This document shows positions 24,163 to 32,875 of a stretch of DNA of 64,000 nt, piece after piece. The translations under genes and the position numbers were made by a program. The notes under the pieces are model-generated. The model did not search any database. It was not told where the DNA came from and saw only the letters and a program-made list of their open reading frames with translations. How positions within the stretch are numbered: the stretch's first letter is position 1; each line of letters starts with the position of its first letter. The DNA comes from JAPWJZ01 sp041287865 (GTDB taxonomy: Bacteria; Pseudomonadota; Alphaproteobacteria; Micavibrionales; UBA2020): NCBI GenBank assembly GCA_041287865.1, contig JBGGMV010000097.1, positions 38,847 to 102,846 of the forward strand, written 5' to 3'.

Positions 24163-24696
24163 TTACTTGAAGTCGAGCGCGCAGAGGTGGTCGAAGAAGG
24201 CCTTCTTGTTGTGTTCGCTTTCCTGCGGGTAGATCCGCATCAGCTCGCCATAGGCCTGCACCAGTTTCGCGCTGGATGAACCGATCAGCGGATCGCCGAC
24301 ATTGAAAGCGCCGCCGCTGTTTTTCCACTGTTCCAGGTATTTCCGCTGTTCCTGCACCGCCTGCGTCACCAGCATATGCGCGGTTTTCAGCTTTTCCGGC
24401 ACCTCGATCGACATCAGGCGGCGGTCGATCTCGTCGTAATTGGCGGAGACCGCCTTGCCGCTGGAAATGGCCTGCATGGACGATACGCGCTCCACCATCG
24501 CAAGGTCGACCAGTTCGAAGAAAACATCGAGGAAGGCTTTTTCATCGCCGCTCATGCTGCCTTTCAGGGAATCGAATTTCGTTTTCTGGTGCGGGATGGC
24601 CTTATAAGCCTCATCCACCGTCATGCTCTGCTTGATTTCGGCCAGCGCAGGAAAGGGTAACAGCGCAAGGCAGGCGATAATCATGAAATGCTTCAT
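24163..24696 (-). CDS. Small secreted protein, last gene of the ECF/CsgG-like operon
   Basis: The product has 177 residues with a signal peptide (FMIIACLALLPFPALA). The mature part is helical and charged, with no family I recognise. The ATG at 24696 overlaps the preceding stop (ATGA) and has GAGGAG 8 nt upstream; the longer in-frame start at 24747 lies inside the upstream gene. Operon position suggests a periplasmic component or substrate of the same system. Confidence 0.65.
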   Translation of the reverse strand: MKHFMIIACLALLPFPALAEIKQSMTVDEAYKAIPHQKTKFDSLKGSMSGDEKAFLDVFFELVDLAMVERVSSMQAISSGKAVSANYDEIDRRLMSIEVPEKLKTAHMLVTQAVQEQRKYLEQWKNSGGAFNVGDPLIGSSSAKLVQAYGELMRIYPQESEHNKKAFFDHLCALDFK

Positions 24697-25364
24697 TGTT
24701 TCTTCTCCTCCAGCAGTTTCGGGATCATGGGCATCAGGTGCGACCACATGCTGTGCTGCGGGTGATGGCCCGCGCTGTCGCTGACAAGGATAAAATCCCG
24801 ATCCACCAGCTGAAAACCCGGGATTAAATCGTAACTGGGCTGGTTGACCAGCTTGTCCGTACCCGCCAGCACGTAAGTATTCGCCTGTTTATCGATGCCG
24901 AAATGCTCGGCCCAGTCTTTCGCATCGGCTTCCGTCGGCCCCTTCATCGACAGGTTATAGAGCAGCAGCGGCACATAGACGATGCGCGGATCGTCGAGCT
25001 TCACACCGCCCGCATATTGCGGCAGATGGTCTTCGATCGCGCCCAATCCGCCCTGTATGCCCATGCCCTTGAACGCGCCTTTCTTGTCCGCGCCGGCGAA
25101 GGCGTTGCAGGCGGGACAGGTCATGCCGATGGGCTCGATCAATATCACCTTGCCCTTGAAATCCGACAGTTTCACAAGGTTGCCGCGATGGTCTTTCAGC
25201 TCCAGATCGGGATAGGGTTGCCCGACAACGGGCGGCCAGCTGACCGTCTTGCCGCTTTCCAGCGTCACCTGCATCTGCGCGGCTGCCTGCGGGGCGGCGG
25301 CGAAATGCAGCCAGCCGATGATGCCGACGATGGCAGGGATCATGGCAAGGACCGGTTTCCTCAT
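24693..25364 (-). CDS. Thioredoxin-fold periplasmic protein with CPAC motif
   Basis: The product has 223 residues with an N-terminal signal or anchor (about 1-30). The thioredoxin-like domain resembles AhpC/TSA and SCO proteins (VGQPYPDLELKDHRG, then LSDFKGKVILI). C83-P-A-C86 is the likely redox or metal pair, in MTCPACNAF. A long insertion follows, with AGHHPQHSMW near the end. Both ends overlap neighbours by 4 nt. It may reduce disulfides or deliver a metal to partner proteins in this operon; that role is inferred only from fold and context. Confidence 0.75.
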   Translation of the reverse strand: MRKPVLAMIPAIVGIIGWLHFAAAPQAAAQMQVTLESGKTVSWPPVVGQPYPDLELKDHRGNLVKLSDFKGKVILIEPIGMTCPACNAFAGADKKGAFKGMGIQGGLGAIEDHLPQYAGGVKLDDPRIVYVPLLLYNLSMKGPTEADAKDWAEHFGIDKQANTYVLAGTDKLVNQPSYDLIPGFQLVDRDFILVSDSAGHHPQHSMWSHLMPMIPKLLEEKKQ

Positions 25365-26161
25365 GGTTTCTTCCCTTCCGCTTTTTCGCGCGCCTGCACC
25401 AGTTTTTTCAGCTCGCCGCGCGCCTCCGGCCCCCGCACATGGCGCGGGAATTTTTCAAGGAAGCCGCGGAATTCCACCTCCGCCAGATCTTTCATGCCCG
25501 CGCCAAGGTAGCTCATGGCCAGCCAGTAGCGCATCGCGCCGTCTTCGGGTTTTTCTTTCGACAGCCGCAGGAAGGCGGCGGTGGCTTTCTCGTAAGCGCC
25601 GTTATAATAAAGCCCCATGGCTTCGGTGACGGCCAGCCATTCGACGGCTTCGTTAGGCGGCACAACGGGCGCCACAACCTCTGGCGTTTTGACGGCGGCC
25701 AGCTTCGCCACCAGCTCCTCCACTGCGCGGCAGGAGACCGCCGCAGCCTCTCCCGTCCCGCCCTCTGCGCCGGCTGTCGCCACCAGCGCCTGCGTGGCGA
25801 GGTCATAGAACATCAGGCTGAGCGTGAAACCGTCGCCATAGGGCGCAAGGCTGCCGCGCAGGATATGGCTGGCGGCGGCAAGGCCCGCAAGGCGCGCCGG
25901 TTTCTCGCCCTTCGCCAGCGCCGTGCCGTATTGCAGCGCCTGTTCGCCCGTGAGGCCTTCCAGCATACCGCGTTCCAGCACCTGCACCGCGTCACTATGC
26001 GGCGTCAGGCAGGCGGTTAAAATATCGGGCATTCCCGCCGCCAGCTCCGCGAAGGCAGGGCCCAGCGCGTTATCAAACGGCAGCACCGCGACTTTAAGCG
26101 CATCGGCCCGCACGGGCGTCACGCAAACAAACAGGGCCAGCAGGAAAACGATAAACCTCAT
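25361..26161 (-). CDS. Secreted CsgG/TolB-NTD-like protein with TPR tail
   Basis: The product has 266 residues with a signal peptide (about 1-19). Residues 20-150 follow the CsgG/FlgO/TolB N-terminal pattern: VAVLPFDN, a VLERGMLEGL segment and a late strand HILRGSLAPYGDGFTL. Residues about 170-255 form TPR-like helices (YYNGAYEKATAAFLRL, then MRYWLAMSYLGAG). It overlaps both neighbours by 4 nt (ATGA). It is the third CsgG-like domain in the operon, so it may co-assemble with the products of 26158-29799 and 29805-30776. Confidence 0.7.
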   Translation of the reverse strand: MRFIVFLLALFVCVTPVRADALKVAVLPFDNALGPAFAELAAGMPDILTACLTPHSDAVQVLERGMLEGLTGEQALQYGTALAKGEKPARLAGLAAASHILRGSLAPYGDGFTLSLMFYDLATQALVATAGAEGGTGEAAAVSCRAVEELVAKLAAVKTPEVVAPVVPPNEAVEWLAVTEAMGLYYNGAYEKATAAFLRLSKEKPEDGAMRYWLAMSYLGAGMKDLAEVEFRGFLEKFPRHVRGPEARGELKKLVQAREKAEGKKP

Positions 26162-29100
26162 GGCGCTTTCCTCTCGAACCGGTAGATGCCCGACGATTCC
26201 GACCCTACCCAGACGCTGCCGTCGGACGCGACATCGAAATCAATCGTATCGAAAATGCGGTGGCTGGGCGGGTTGTAGATTTTGGCTTTGCTGCCATCAA
26301 AGAACCCGACGCCGCCGCCCGCCGCATAAGGCGCGGGCAAGAACCAGACGCCGCCCTTGGCCGCGCGAAGCTTGGAAATGCCGCCATCGGGCAGGCCTTT
26401 CCCCGCATAATTTTCCCAGCCGGTGTTGTAACGCGACAGGCTGCCGCCAGAGGCTGCCCACAACGCGCCATCGGCTGCGGCAAGCGCTATCACCGCGTTA
26501 TCAAAGGTTCTTTCTACGGAAGGCTTGCCATCCTGCACTCGATAAAGCTTGCCATCCGATGCGCCGATCCAGAGCGCGCCGTTATGCATGGCCAGCGCCG
26601 TGGCATAGCCGGCGGGAAGCTTGTACGGTTGTGTCTGTTCTGCCCGGTCGATGGTGGCGATATCGCCGCCGGTTGTGCCGACAGATATAATCCCCCCGTC
26701 GCAGGAAATCGCACTGACCGAACCCGTCGCGCCCGCAATCACGAATTTATCCGTGCTGCGCGACGGATTTGCGCTGTTGACGAAGCCCAGCAGCGGTTCG
26801 GCAAGGTTGCGCGCCGCGAACCAGGTGCGGTCGCCGCAGGGCACGATATCGGTCGCCTGATGGTAGAAAAATCCCATCGAGACGTCCGAGATATAAAAAT
26901 CATCGCCCTTCAGCGACATCACGCCGGTTTCGATGCCCCACCAGGCGCGGCCATCCGGCTGCACGCCCACCGCCGTCACGTCGGAGACGATATAGCGCGT
27001 GCGGGCGATGCGGCGGTCCCAGACGTTGCCGGCCTCGTCCGTTTCCGTTTCGCGGTAAAGCGGATCGCTGCTGCGGTTTTCAGGATTGAGCGGATGGGCG
27101 AAGCGGCTGTAATCGCGAATAACGATATCGTCACCCTGCCATGCCGCGCCGATATAACCGCTGCCCGATTGCGCCATGGCATAGGGTTCAAGCGAGATAT
27201 CGCGCACCAGATCGGGCGCGGGTTCGGCCACATCGGGGCGGAAGCGTGCGTATTGCAAGCCCGTCAAAGTATCCGAGAACAGTAATGTTACCTCGCCTGC
27301 TTCTTTCGAGAAAATTTCGACGGGGTAGGCCGCCACTTGCCCGACGGAGCCGTAATTGCTGTTGCCGAAATCGGACCAGTGGCGCGAATAGCTGCCGAGC
27401 GCGTAAGCCTTGCCGTCCCACGACTGGCCGTTGGTCGATTTGAACAGGCGGAATTTCGCGCCCGCATCGATGCCGCCCAGCCAGTAAAGCCCGCTTTTGT
27501 CCTGCATGATGGCGGGGTCGTAATATTTGCGGCCGTCATCAGCCACAGCAACACGGCTCCAGCTGTCAAAATCGCGCGTGGCAATCAGGTGAATCCCCTT
27601 GCCGTCAACGGGCGTCACCGCCAGCGTCCAGAAGCCCTTATTATCCTGCATGGCTGCGAAATCGAGCAGGTTTTCCATCCGGCTGTCTGTCGCACGCGCC
27701 CGCAGTTTCATGAATTTTTCGAGCGGCACGCGGCGCGCAGGGCCCCATGTATTGCCGGAACCGATGCCGCTGGTCCATATTTCCCAGCTAAGGCCGCGCC
27801 GGTTCGAAATCCAGAACAGCCGTGCAGCGCCGTCTTCGCCCTCCACCAGCCGTGGCGCGAAATCATGGCTTTGCGAATTCACATCCATCTTTTGCAATGG
27901 ACTCCAGTCGATTTTATTCTTGCTGTAGGAAGCCCAGAGGTCGGTTTGTCCCGTGCCGAGATCGCCGCGCGCCGCCACCAGCCATGCGCCCCGCGCGCCC
28001 AGATCGACCAGCGCAAGGCGTTTTTTCGACGCATATTGCTCGATATACTGCGGGTCTGACACGCCGGGCAGGCCCTCTTCATCCACCGGCAGGCGGGCAA
28101 TCTCGCGTCCTTCATAGACCGCGCCGTCGCCGGTTTTCTGCACGGTTGCAGGCTTGCCGGTTTCCTTCCTCAGGCGGAAGGTGACGCGCCAGTCGCGGAT
28201 TTTGCTGTTATTCTCGATCAGCTGGAAGACCAGCACATTGTGCGTCGCGCCGTGGAAGCCGATGTCTTTTTGCAGCCTCGTCATGCTCTGCGTCTGGCCG
28301 TAAACCACGCCCAGCCAGCGGTTGTAATAGTTTTTGGCAAGCGGATAGCCGAAAACACGCAAGGTAAAATCGGTTGTGGGTGTGGGGCTGGGCACGCGAC
28401 CGCTGACCTGTAGCGTGACGCCTTCGGCCACATAGCCCTTGGGCACGATAGCGGCGTAGAATTTTTCGCGCCAGCGGTCGCTATAGCCTGTATCGTTGAA
28501 GAAAAGCGATTTGGCGTCGCCGAACCGCACCTCGCCGATCTCCGGCTTTTCCGGGTCAACCAGATACGCGCCGCGCGGCGGTTTCAGGCTACTATCCAGC
28601 GCCACAGCCTCGCGGTAGAGCGCCACCATGCGCATCGTCGCACCACGGTATAAATTCAGCGCATGTTCCCAGTTGAAAAAACGCGACTGGCGCATCTGCA
28701 CATCGGCCAAGCCGGCCAGCAGACGCATGTTGTCGTCGGAAAGATCGTCTTTATTGTCGCGGATATGGCGGAAGGCATCCTGCAGCGCATCGAAAAAGTC
28801 GCGCTTTTCTTCCCGTGCCTGCGCCGCGTTGAAGGAGAAAGCGCGTTTTTCCGTTTCCTCGCGGAAATCCTGCAGGCGCTGCAGGGCGGCGAAGGCCTTG
28901 TCGGGCTTGCCCTGTTTCTCGTAGAGCATCGACAGGCGCATATCGGCTTCGAGGCTATGCGGCACCTTCGGCAGCAGATCCGAGAGCACCATATAATCTT
29001 CGATTGCTCTCGAAGGCGTGGAACCTTCGGTCAGCTTAGCGGCAAAGAACAGCGCGTCGCGCCCCTCCACCGCCGCAGGGGCGTCGGTGTAGAGCTTGCG

Positions 29101-29799
29101 GTAGATAATGGCCGCCTGCTCCGCATTTCCGGTGAATTCCATCATGCGGCCCGACCAGAGGCGCGCATCGAGGTATTTGTTATCCTGCTTGGCGGCGAGA
29201 GAAAAATCCGCAAAAGCTTCCTCGTACTTGCCGTTATCGTAATTGATCAGGCCCTTGTAGAAATGCTCCAGCGCGGAGGTGTTATCGGTGACCCTGAATT
29301 CAGGCACAGCGGCAGATGAGCCTTTGTTCCCCAATAACTCGTCGACGGCCTTTCCCGCCGCCATGGAAAGATTGCTGACGGGCGCGGTGATTTCGGCCTT
29401 CGCGGTGATTTTCTGGCTTTCGACCTCCATCATCATCAAGTTGATGGTGATATCGCTGCCGTCGGTTGCATAGTTGCCGTAGATCACGCGGTCGACCTTC
29501 GCAAGGCCGCCAAGGCGCTGCAGCTGGTCTTTGTCGGTGAAACCGGCTTCCTGCAGTTCCATTTCCTTCAGAAAGGCCTGCAGCCGGTCGCGTTCCAAAA
29601 CAGTATAGCCGCCCTGCTGCGCCAGTTTCTGTGACGCCATGTCGGAAAGCGCCTTGCCCACCCAGGCCTCGCCGTTGTCGTCGAGCGCGACGAAGGGCAT
29701 GACCGTGACAGCCAGCCGCCCGCCCCCTTCCGCAGCCATGGTTATGGCGGGGTAGAGGGCGAGAGCGAAGAACAGCAAACTGGCCAGCAGGTGGCGCAT
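26158..29799 (-). CDS. Giant secreted protein: CsgG-like, TPR and beta-propeller domains
   Basis: The product has 1213 residues. A signal peptide (to about 22) leads to a CsgG/FlgO-like domain (about 28-155: VMPFVALDDNGEAWVGKAL, VLERDRLQ, VIYGNYATDG). TPR-like helices follow (about 175-330: HFYKGLINYDNGKYEEAFAD). The middle is beta-rich; from about 590 sialidase-like repeats appear (SGLYWLGGIDAG, then STNGQSWDG), and the last 250 residues resemble two-component-type propeller blades (DGSVWVGSESSGIY, GALWAASGG). No catalytic signature is evident. I know of no named protein with this order of domains. Start ATG 29799; it lies 5 nt after the upstream CsgG-like gene. Confidence 0.72.
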   Translation of the reverse strand: MRHLLASLLFFALALYPAITMAAEGGGRLAVTVMPFVALDDNGEAWVGKALSDMASQKLAQQGGYTVLERDRLQAFLKEMELQEAGFTDKDQLQRLGGLAKVDRVIYGNYATDGSDITINLMMMEVESQKITAKAEITAPVSNLSMAAGKAVDELLGNKGSSAAVPEFRVTDNTSALEHFYKGLINYDNGKYEEAFADFSLAAKQDNKYLDARLWSGRMMEFTGNAEQAAIIYRKLYTDAPAAVEGRDALFFAAKLTEGSTPSRAIEDYMVLSDLLPKVPHSLEADMRLSMLYEKQGKPDKAFAALQRLQDFREETEKRAFSFNAAQAREEKRDFFDALQDAFRHIRDNKDDLSDDNMRLLAGLADVQMRQSRFFNWEHALNLYRGATMRMVALYREAVALDSSLKPPRGAYLVDPEKPEIGEVRFGDAKSLFFNDTGYSDRWREKFYAAIVPKGYVAEGVTLQVSGRVPSPTPTTDFTLRVFGYPLAKNYYNRWLGVVYGQTQSMTRLQKDIGFHGATHNVLVFQLIENNSKIRDWRVTFRLRKETGKPATVQKTGDGAVYEGREIARLPVDEEGLPGVSDPQYIEQYASKKRLALVDLGARGAWLVAARGDLGTGQTDLWASYSKNKIDWSPLQKMDVNSQSHDFAPRLVEGEDGAARLFWISNRRGLSWEIWTSGIGSGNTWGPARRVPLEKFMKLRARATDSRMENLLDFAAMQDNKGFWTLAVTPVDGKGIHLIATRDFDSWSRVAVADDGRKYYDPAIMQDKSGLYWLGGIDAGAKFRLFKSTNGQSWDGKAYALGSYSRHWSDFGNSNYGSVGQVAAYPVEIFSKEAGEVTLLFSDTLTGLQYARFRPDVAEPAPDLVRDISLEPYAMAQSGSGYIGAAWQGDDIVIRDYSRFAHPLNPENRSSDPLYRETETDEAGNVWDRRIARTRYIVSDVTAVGVQPDGRAWWGIETGVMSLKGDDFYISDVSMGFFYHQATDIVPCGDRTWFAARNLAEPLLGFVNSANPSRSTDKFVIAGATGSVSAISCDGGIISVGTTGGDIATIDRAEQTQPYKLPAGYATALAMHNGALWIGASDGKLYRVQDGKPSVERTFDNAVIALAAADGALWAASGGSLSRYNTGWENYAGKGLPDGGISKLRAAKGGVWFLPAPYAAGGGVGFFDGSKAKIYNPPSHRIFDTIDFDVASDGSVWVGSESSGIYRFERKAP

Positions 29800-29804
29800 G
29801 TGGG

Positions 29805-30776
29805 TTACTTCACCCCGGCGATGGCTTTGACAAGGCGTTCGGCCATGGCCGTGGCACCCTTTTGCTGCGCCTGCTTGCCGGCCATTTCGGGCGCGAGATC
29901 GACAGCGACGGACGATTCACGGTCGACCAGCAGGACTTTTCCATCCGCGTGGTTGATGGCCTTCAGCTCGATATTCGCCTTGGCGGAGACGAGGTTGCCC
30001 TTGCGCAATGCGAATTCGGAGATTGCCTTGCCCGTCACCTCGACATCAGCCTTTTTGTTACTGGCCATGGTGTCGACGATGGTGAAGCCCAGTTTTTCGA
30101 GGATAAAGGCCAGTTCCGTCTGCGCCGCTTCATCCGTATCGGTACGGTTGAGGTTCATGGCGTCGATCACGATCGAGACGCTGGGCAGTTTCTTGCCCTC
30201 CACCAGCGGTTTCAGCTTCGCCACGATGTCTTCTTGCTTGGCGGGCGGGGCAACCAGCATCTTGCCCTTCGCAGCGATGATGACAGCGATTTTATCCGAC
30301 AGCTCGATTGCTGCGTCCTTCACATTTCCGCGCAACGGCATCGTGACCGTGTCTCCGAAAACAGCACCCGTTTCAACACCGATGATCTTGGCGACGAGCA
30401 TGACTTCTTTTTGCACAGGGATGGTACTGCCTGTCACAATCACCTGCGCACCCAGCAGGTGGCCGACGCGGGCGGCTGTGGCTGCGTCGACCGTGCCGGA
30501 TTTTCCGAGCTCGATCTCGCTAAGCGCCTTGTCGACCTCCGCGCGCTCCACCGTCATCAGGCCGGATTTGGTAGACAGAAACGCGCCGATCAGCGTGGTG
30601 GCGTCGGCGCTCATTTCCTCCAGCTCCTTGCCGGCCTTGAAGGGCAGGACGGCGGCCGTATAGGTGGGTTCAGCCGCCACTTGTGGCGTGGCGGCGGCGC
30701 CGGAGTCTTCTGCTGCAAAAGCGGGCGATGCCAGCGTCAGCAGGGCGGTAAAAGCGAGTGCGTAAACTGTTTTCAT
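29805..30776 (-). CDS. CsgG-family secreted protein
   Basis: The product has 323 residues with a signal peptide ending ASPAFA (about 21). The domain matches the CsgG/curli-assembly pattern best of the three in this operon: AAVLPFKAGKELEEM, LMTVERAEVDKALSEIELG, ARVGHLLGAQVIVTGS, then a LVAKIIGVETGAVFGDTV strand pair. A second alpha/beta part follows from about residue 195. There is no lipobox, unlike true CsgG, so an outer-membrane channel is not assured. AGGAG lies about 8 nt before the ATG. Confidence 0.78.
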   Translation of the reverse strand: MKTVYALAFTALLTLASPAFAAEDSGAAATPQVAAEPTYTAAVLPFKAGKELEEMSADATTLIGAFLSTKSGLMTVERAEVDKALSEIELGKSGTVDAATAARVGHLLGAQVIVTGSTIPVQKEVMLVAKIIGVETGAVFGDTVTMPLRGNVKDAAIELSDKIAVIIAAKGKMLVAPPAKQEDIVAKLKPLVEGKKLPSVSIVIDAMNLNRTDTDEAAQTELAFILEKLGFTIVDTMASNKKADVEVTGKAISEFALRKGNLVSAKANIELKAINHADGKVLLVDRESSVAVDLAPEMAGKQAQQKGATAMAERLVKAIAGVK

Positions 30777-30788
30777 GATAGTTCTCCT

Positions 30789-31562
30789 TTATTTGGCGAT
30801 AATGGCGAATAATTCGGCGAATTCTTTTTGAGCGAGAGGGTCATCGGCTTTTAACGACGCCATAAGCTTGAGTTGCGTGCGCACTGTGATTATGTTTTCT
30901 TTTTCAAGAATTTTAACCTTCGCAATGCCGAAGGATTTTTCCTCGAGAAAAAGAGTATTGTTTTCAGGCTTTTCATTTTCTTCGGGTTCACCAACAACGA
31001 TCACGGCGACGGCCACATCCCGCGGCGTATTGGCAGAGCCGTAATACCGGATTTTATTGCGGTCAAGAAACGCGGTAAATTCGCCCTCCTTATCCTTCAC
31101 AACCAGCGCATTTTTATCGTTATCCGCCCAACTTCTCACTCCATCCAGCAGCGTTGCGGGATAAGCCTTCAGGTTGACGTCTTGTATTTTTGTCCAAGCG
31201 CCTTGGTTGCGGTAAAGGACACGCAGGTAAAATTCAGTTTCCCTTTTGACCAGCGGCGCAGTGAAAATAAATTCCTGATGCTGACAATCTTTGCCCGTTT
31301 GTCTTACTGCATCATCAGGCAACGGCATTTCCAGTCGCGTAGAGGTCTGGGTAGCCATGACTTTAAGCTCTTTACAGGCCGCACCTTCCGGCTGGTCAAC
31401 GCGCAGGGTTATGTCATGCCCTTCCGTGACATGGTGGCAGATGTAACCATTCACACCGTCAATACAGGCACCACCTTCAGCTACACTCACAATAGGCACC
31501 TCGTCCGCGAGAGCCGTGCCTGAAAAAAAGAGCAAAATCGCCAGAACAGCATAACGTTTCAT
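30789..31562 (-). CDS. Secreted protein of unknown function
   Basis: The product has 257 residues with a signal peptide (about 1-19, SGTALA). At least four cysteines in the first 120 residues of the mature protein suggest disulfides. The mature part is beta-rich. No recognised domain. It lies between the putative anti-sigma gene (1-nt gap) and the CsgG-family gene (12 nt). Slightly more AT-rich than its neighbours. It could sense the envelope signal for the sigma/anti-sigma pair, but nothing in the sequence proves this. Confidence 0.65.
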   Translation of the reverse strand: MKRYAVLAILLFFSGTALADEVPIVSVAEGGACIDGVNGYICHHVTEGHDITLRVDQPEGAACKELKVMATQTSTRLEMPLPDDAVRQTGKDCQHQEFIFTAPLVKRETEFYLRVLYRNQGAWTKIQDVNLKAYPATLLDGVRSWADNDKNALVVKDKEGEFTAFLDRNKIRYYGSANTPRDVAVAVIVVGEPEENEKPENNTLFLEEKSFGIAKVKILEKENIITVRTQLKLMASLKADDPLAQKEFAELFAIIAK

Positions 31563-31563
31563 G

Positions 31564-32190
31564 TCACATCTCCAGCACTTCGGTGCGGATTTTGACGGCG
31601 GGCGCGTCTGTCACTGCGCCCTTACTGCCGTCCCAGAAAACCTTTTCGCCGGCGAGTATTACACGGCCCTCGCCATTGACCAGTGTATCGAAAACAAGGT
31701 CGCGACCGTCCAGCTGCACCTGCACGGTTTGTCCGCTGAAGCTCATGACGTCGATATCCTTGCCCTTGTCGGTAAAGCGGATCAGCACAGGCTGGCCGCG
31801 CGGGGCTGCGGCATCGGCGGGGGCGAGCACGATCTGCGTCTGGCCGCCGGTGCTGATCACGGCCTGCAAACGGCCCTCGAACAATTGATTGAATTCGGCC
31901 AGCAGCACTTTCTCGCGCTGTTCGCGCGGCGCTTCGCCGAAATGCAGATGGCCGCGCTGCCATGCGACGCCGAGGAACAGGCAGATGACCAGCGCCGTCA
32001 GGAAAGCCACGCGCAGGGGGCTGCCGCGATGCACGACGGCATGATGGGGAGAAAACTCTGTCGGGCGGCGGTTGGGTTTTACGACGCTGTATTCGACTGC
32101 GGCAAGGCTCAGAATGCGCTTGCGGGCGGCGGCGTCCATCTTTACGTCGCGGTCTTCGCCAAACAAACTGATGATTTTATCGTCATCCAT
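31564..32190 (-). CDS. Putative single-span anti-sigma factor
   Basis: The product has 208 residues: a cytosolic N-terminus (1-58) with an acidic start, one transmembrane helix at about 60-77 (VAFLTALVICLFLGVAW), and a beta-rich periplasmic domain. It overlaps the ECF sigma gene by 8 nt, the usual position for an anti-sigma factor. No zinc-binding HxxxCxxC motif is present, so it would not be a ZAS-type; a FecR-like organisation is possible. The function is inferred from topology and gene order. Confidence 0.68.
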   Translation of the reverse strand: MDDDKIISLFGEDRDVKMDAAARKRILSLAAVEYSVVKPNRRPTEFSPHHAVVHRGSPLRVAFLTALVICLFLGVAWQRGHLHFGEAPREQREKVLLAEFNQLFEGRLQAVISTGGQTQIVLAPADAAAPRGQPVLIRFTDKGKDIDVMSFSGQTVQVQLDGRDLVFDTLVNGEGRVILAGEKVFWDGSKGAVTDAPAVKIRTEVLEM

Positions 32191-32740
32191 TGCCGTACCA
32201 CTCCCGCAGTTTTTTCTTGGCTTCGAACAATCGCCATGTAACGGTTTTTTCGGCGCAGCCCAGCACCTTGGCGGCGTCGCGGTGGGACATGCCGTGGCAG
32301 AAGACCAGCACCACGGCCTCGCGCTGCTCGGGGCTCAGCCGTTTCAGCATGTCGTAGAGGGCGAGCATCCGCTTGTCGGCCTGTTTTTCCAGCAGTTCCT
32401 CGGTCGAGGGGGCGTTCTTGGGCGTTTCTTTCTCATACGCCGTTTCGCGCGTGCGGCGCGATTTTTCGCGGCGGTGGCTGTCGCGCGCTTCGTTCACCAC
32501 CACTTGGTAAAGCCAGGTGGTGAACCTGCCCGCCGGTTTGTAATGGTGGATGTTGCGCGCCAGCTTCAAGAAAACCTCCTGCGTGATGTCCTCGGCATCG
32601 GCCTTGTTGCCGCTGCACCATTTCAGGGCGATGGCATAGACGCGATCGATATGGCGGTTCGCCAGCGCGTCGAAAGCGCCGTCGTCGCCTGCTGCCGCGC
32701 GGTGCGCCAGCGTTTCGTCGTCTTCGTCATCCAAAGCCAT
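32183..32740 (-). CDS. ECF-type RNA polymerase sigma factor
   Basis: The product has 185 residues. Region 2 is clear (DAEDITQEVFLKLARNIH, then FTTWLYQVVVNEARD), as is the region 4 helix-turn-helix (LSPEQREAVVLVFCHGMSH, CAEKTVTWRLFEAKK). A short basic/acidic linker joins them. It is the first gene of the operon reaching to 24163. AGGG precedes the ATG by about 6 nt. TATACT on the minus strand near 32815 may be part of its promoter, without a good -35. Its targets are unknown; the operon itself is the obvious first candidate. Confidence 0.9.
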   Translation of the reverse strand: MALDDEDDETLAHRAAAGDDGAFDALANRHIDRVYAIALKWCSGNKADAEDITQEVFLKLARNIHHYKPAGRFTTWLYQVVVNEARDSHRREKSRRTRETAYEKETPKNAPSTEELLEKQADKRMLALYDMLKRLSPEQREAVVLVFCHGMSHRDAAKVLGCAEKTVTWRLFEAKKKLREWYGNG

Positions 32741-32875
32741 TACCCTGCCCTGTTACCCATGAAACGCAGCCGGTTTGAAAAAGGTTTGAGGAAAAGCGCC
32801 CCGCCGCCCAGTATAGGGGGCACGTATTAACGCTTAATTGATTGAAATATCTGGCTATTTCCGGAACAAAAAAAA

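Noticed and set aside
32183..32740. The ECF sigma factor as AlgU controlling alginate genes
   Set aside because: It is not linked to mucA/mucB-like genes and the adjacent putative anti-sigma does not resemble MucA; it most simply serves its own operon. Control of alg genes remains possible but unsupported.
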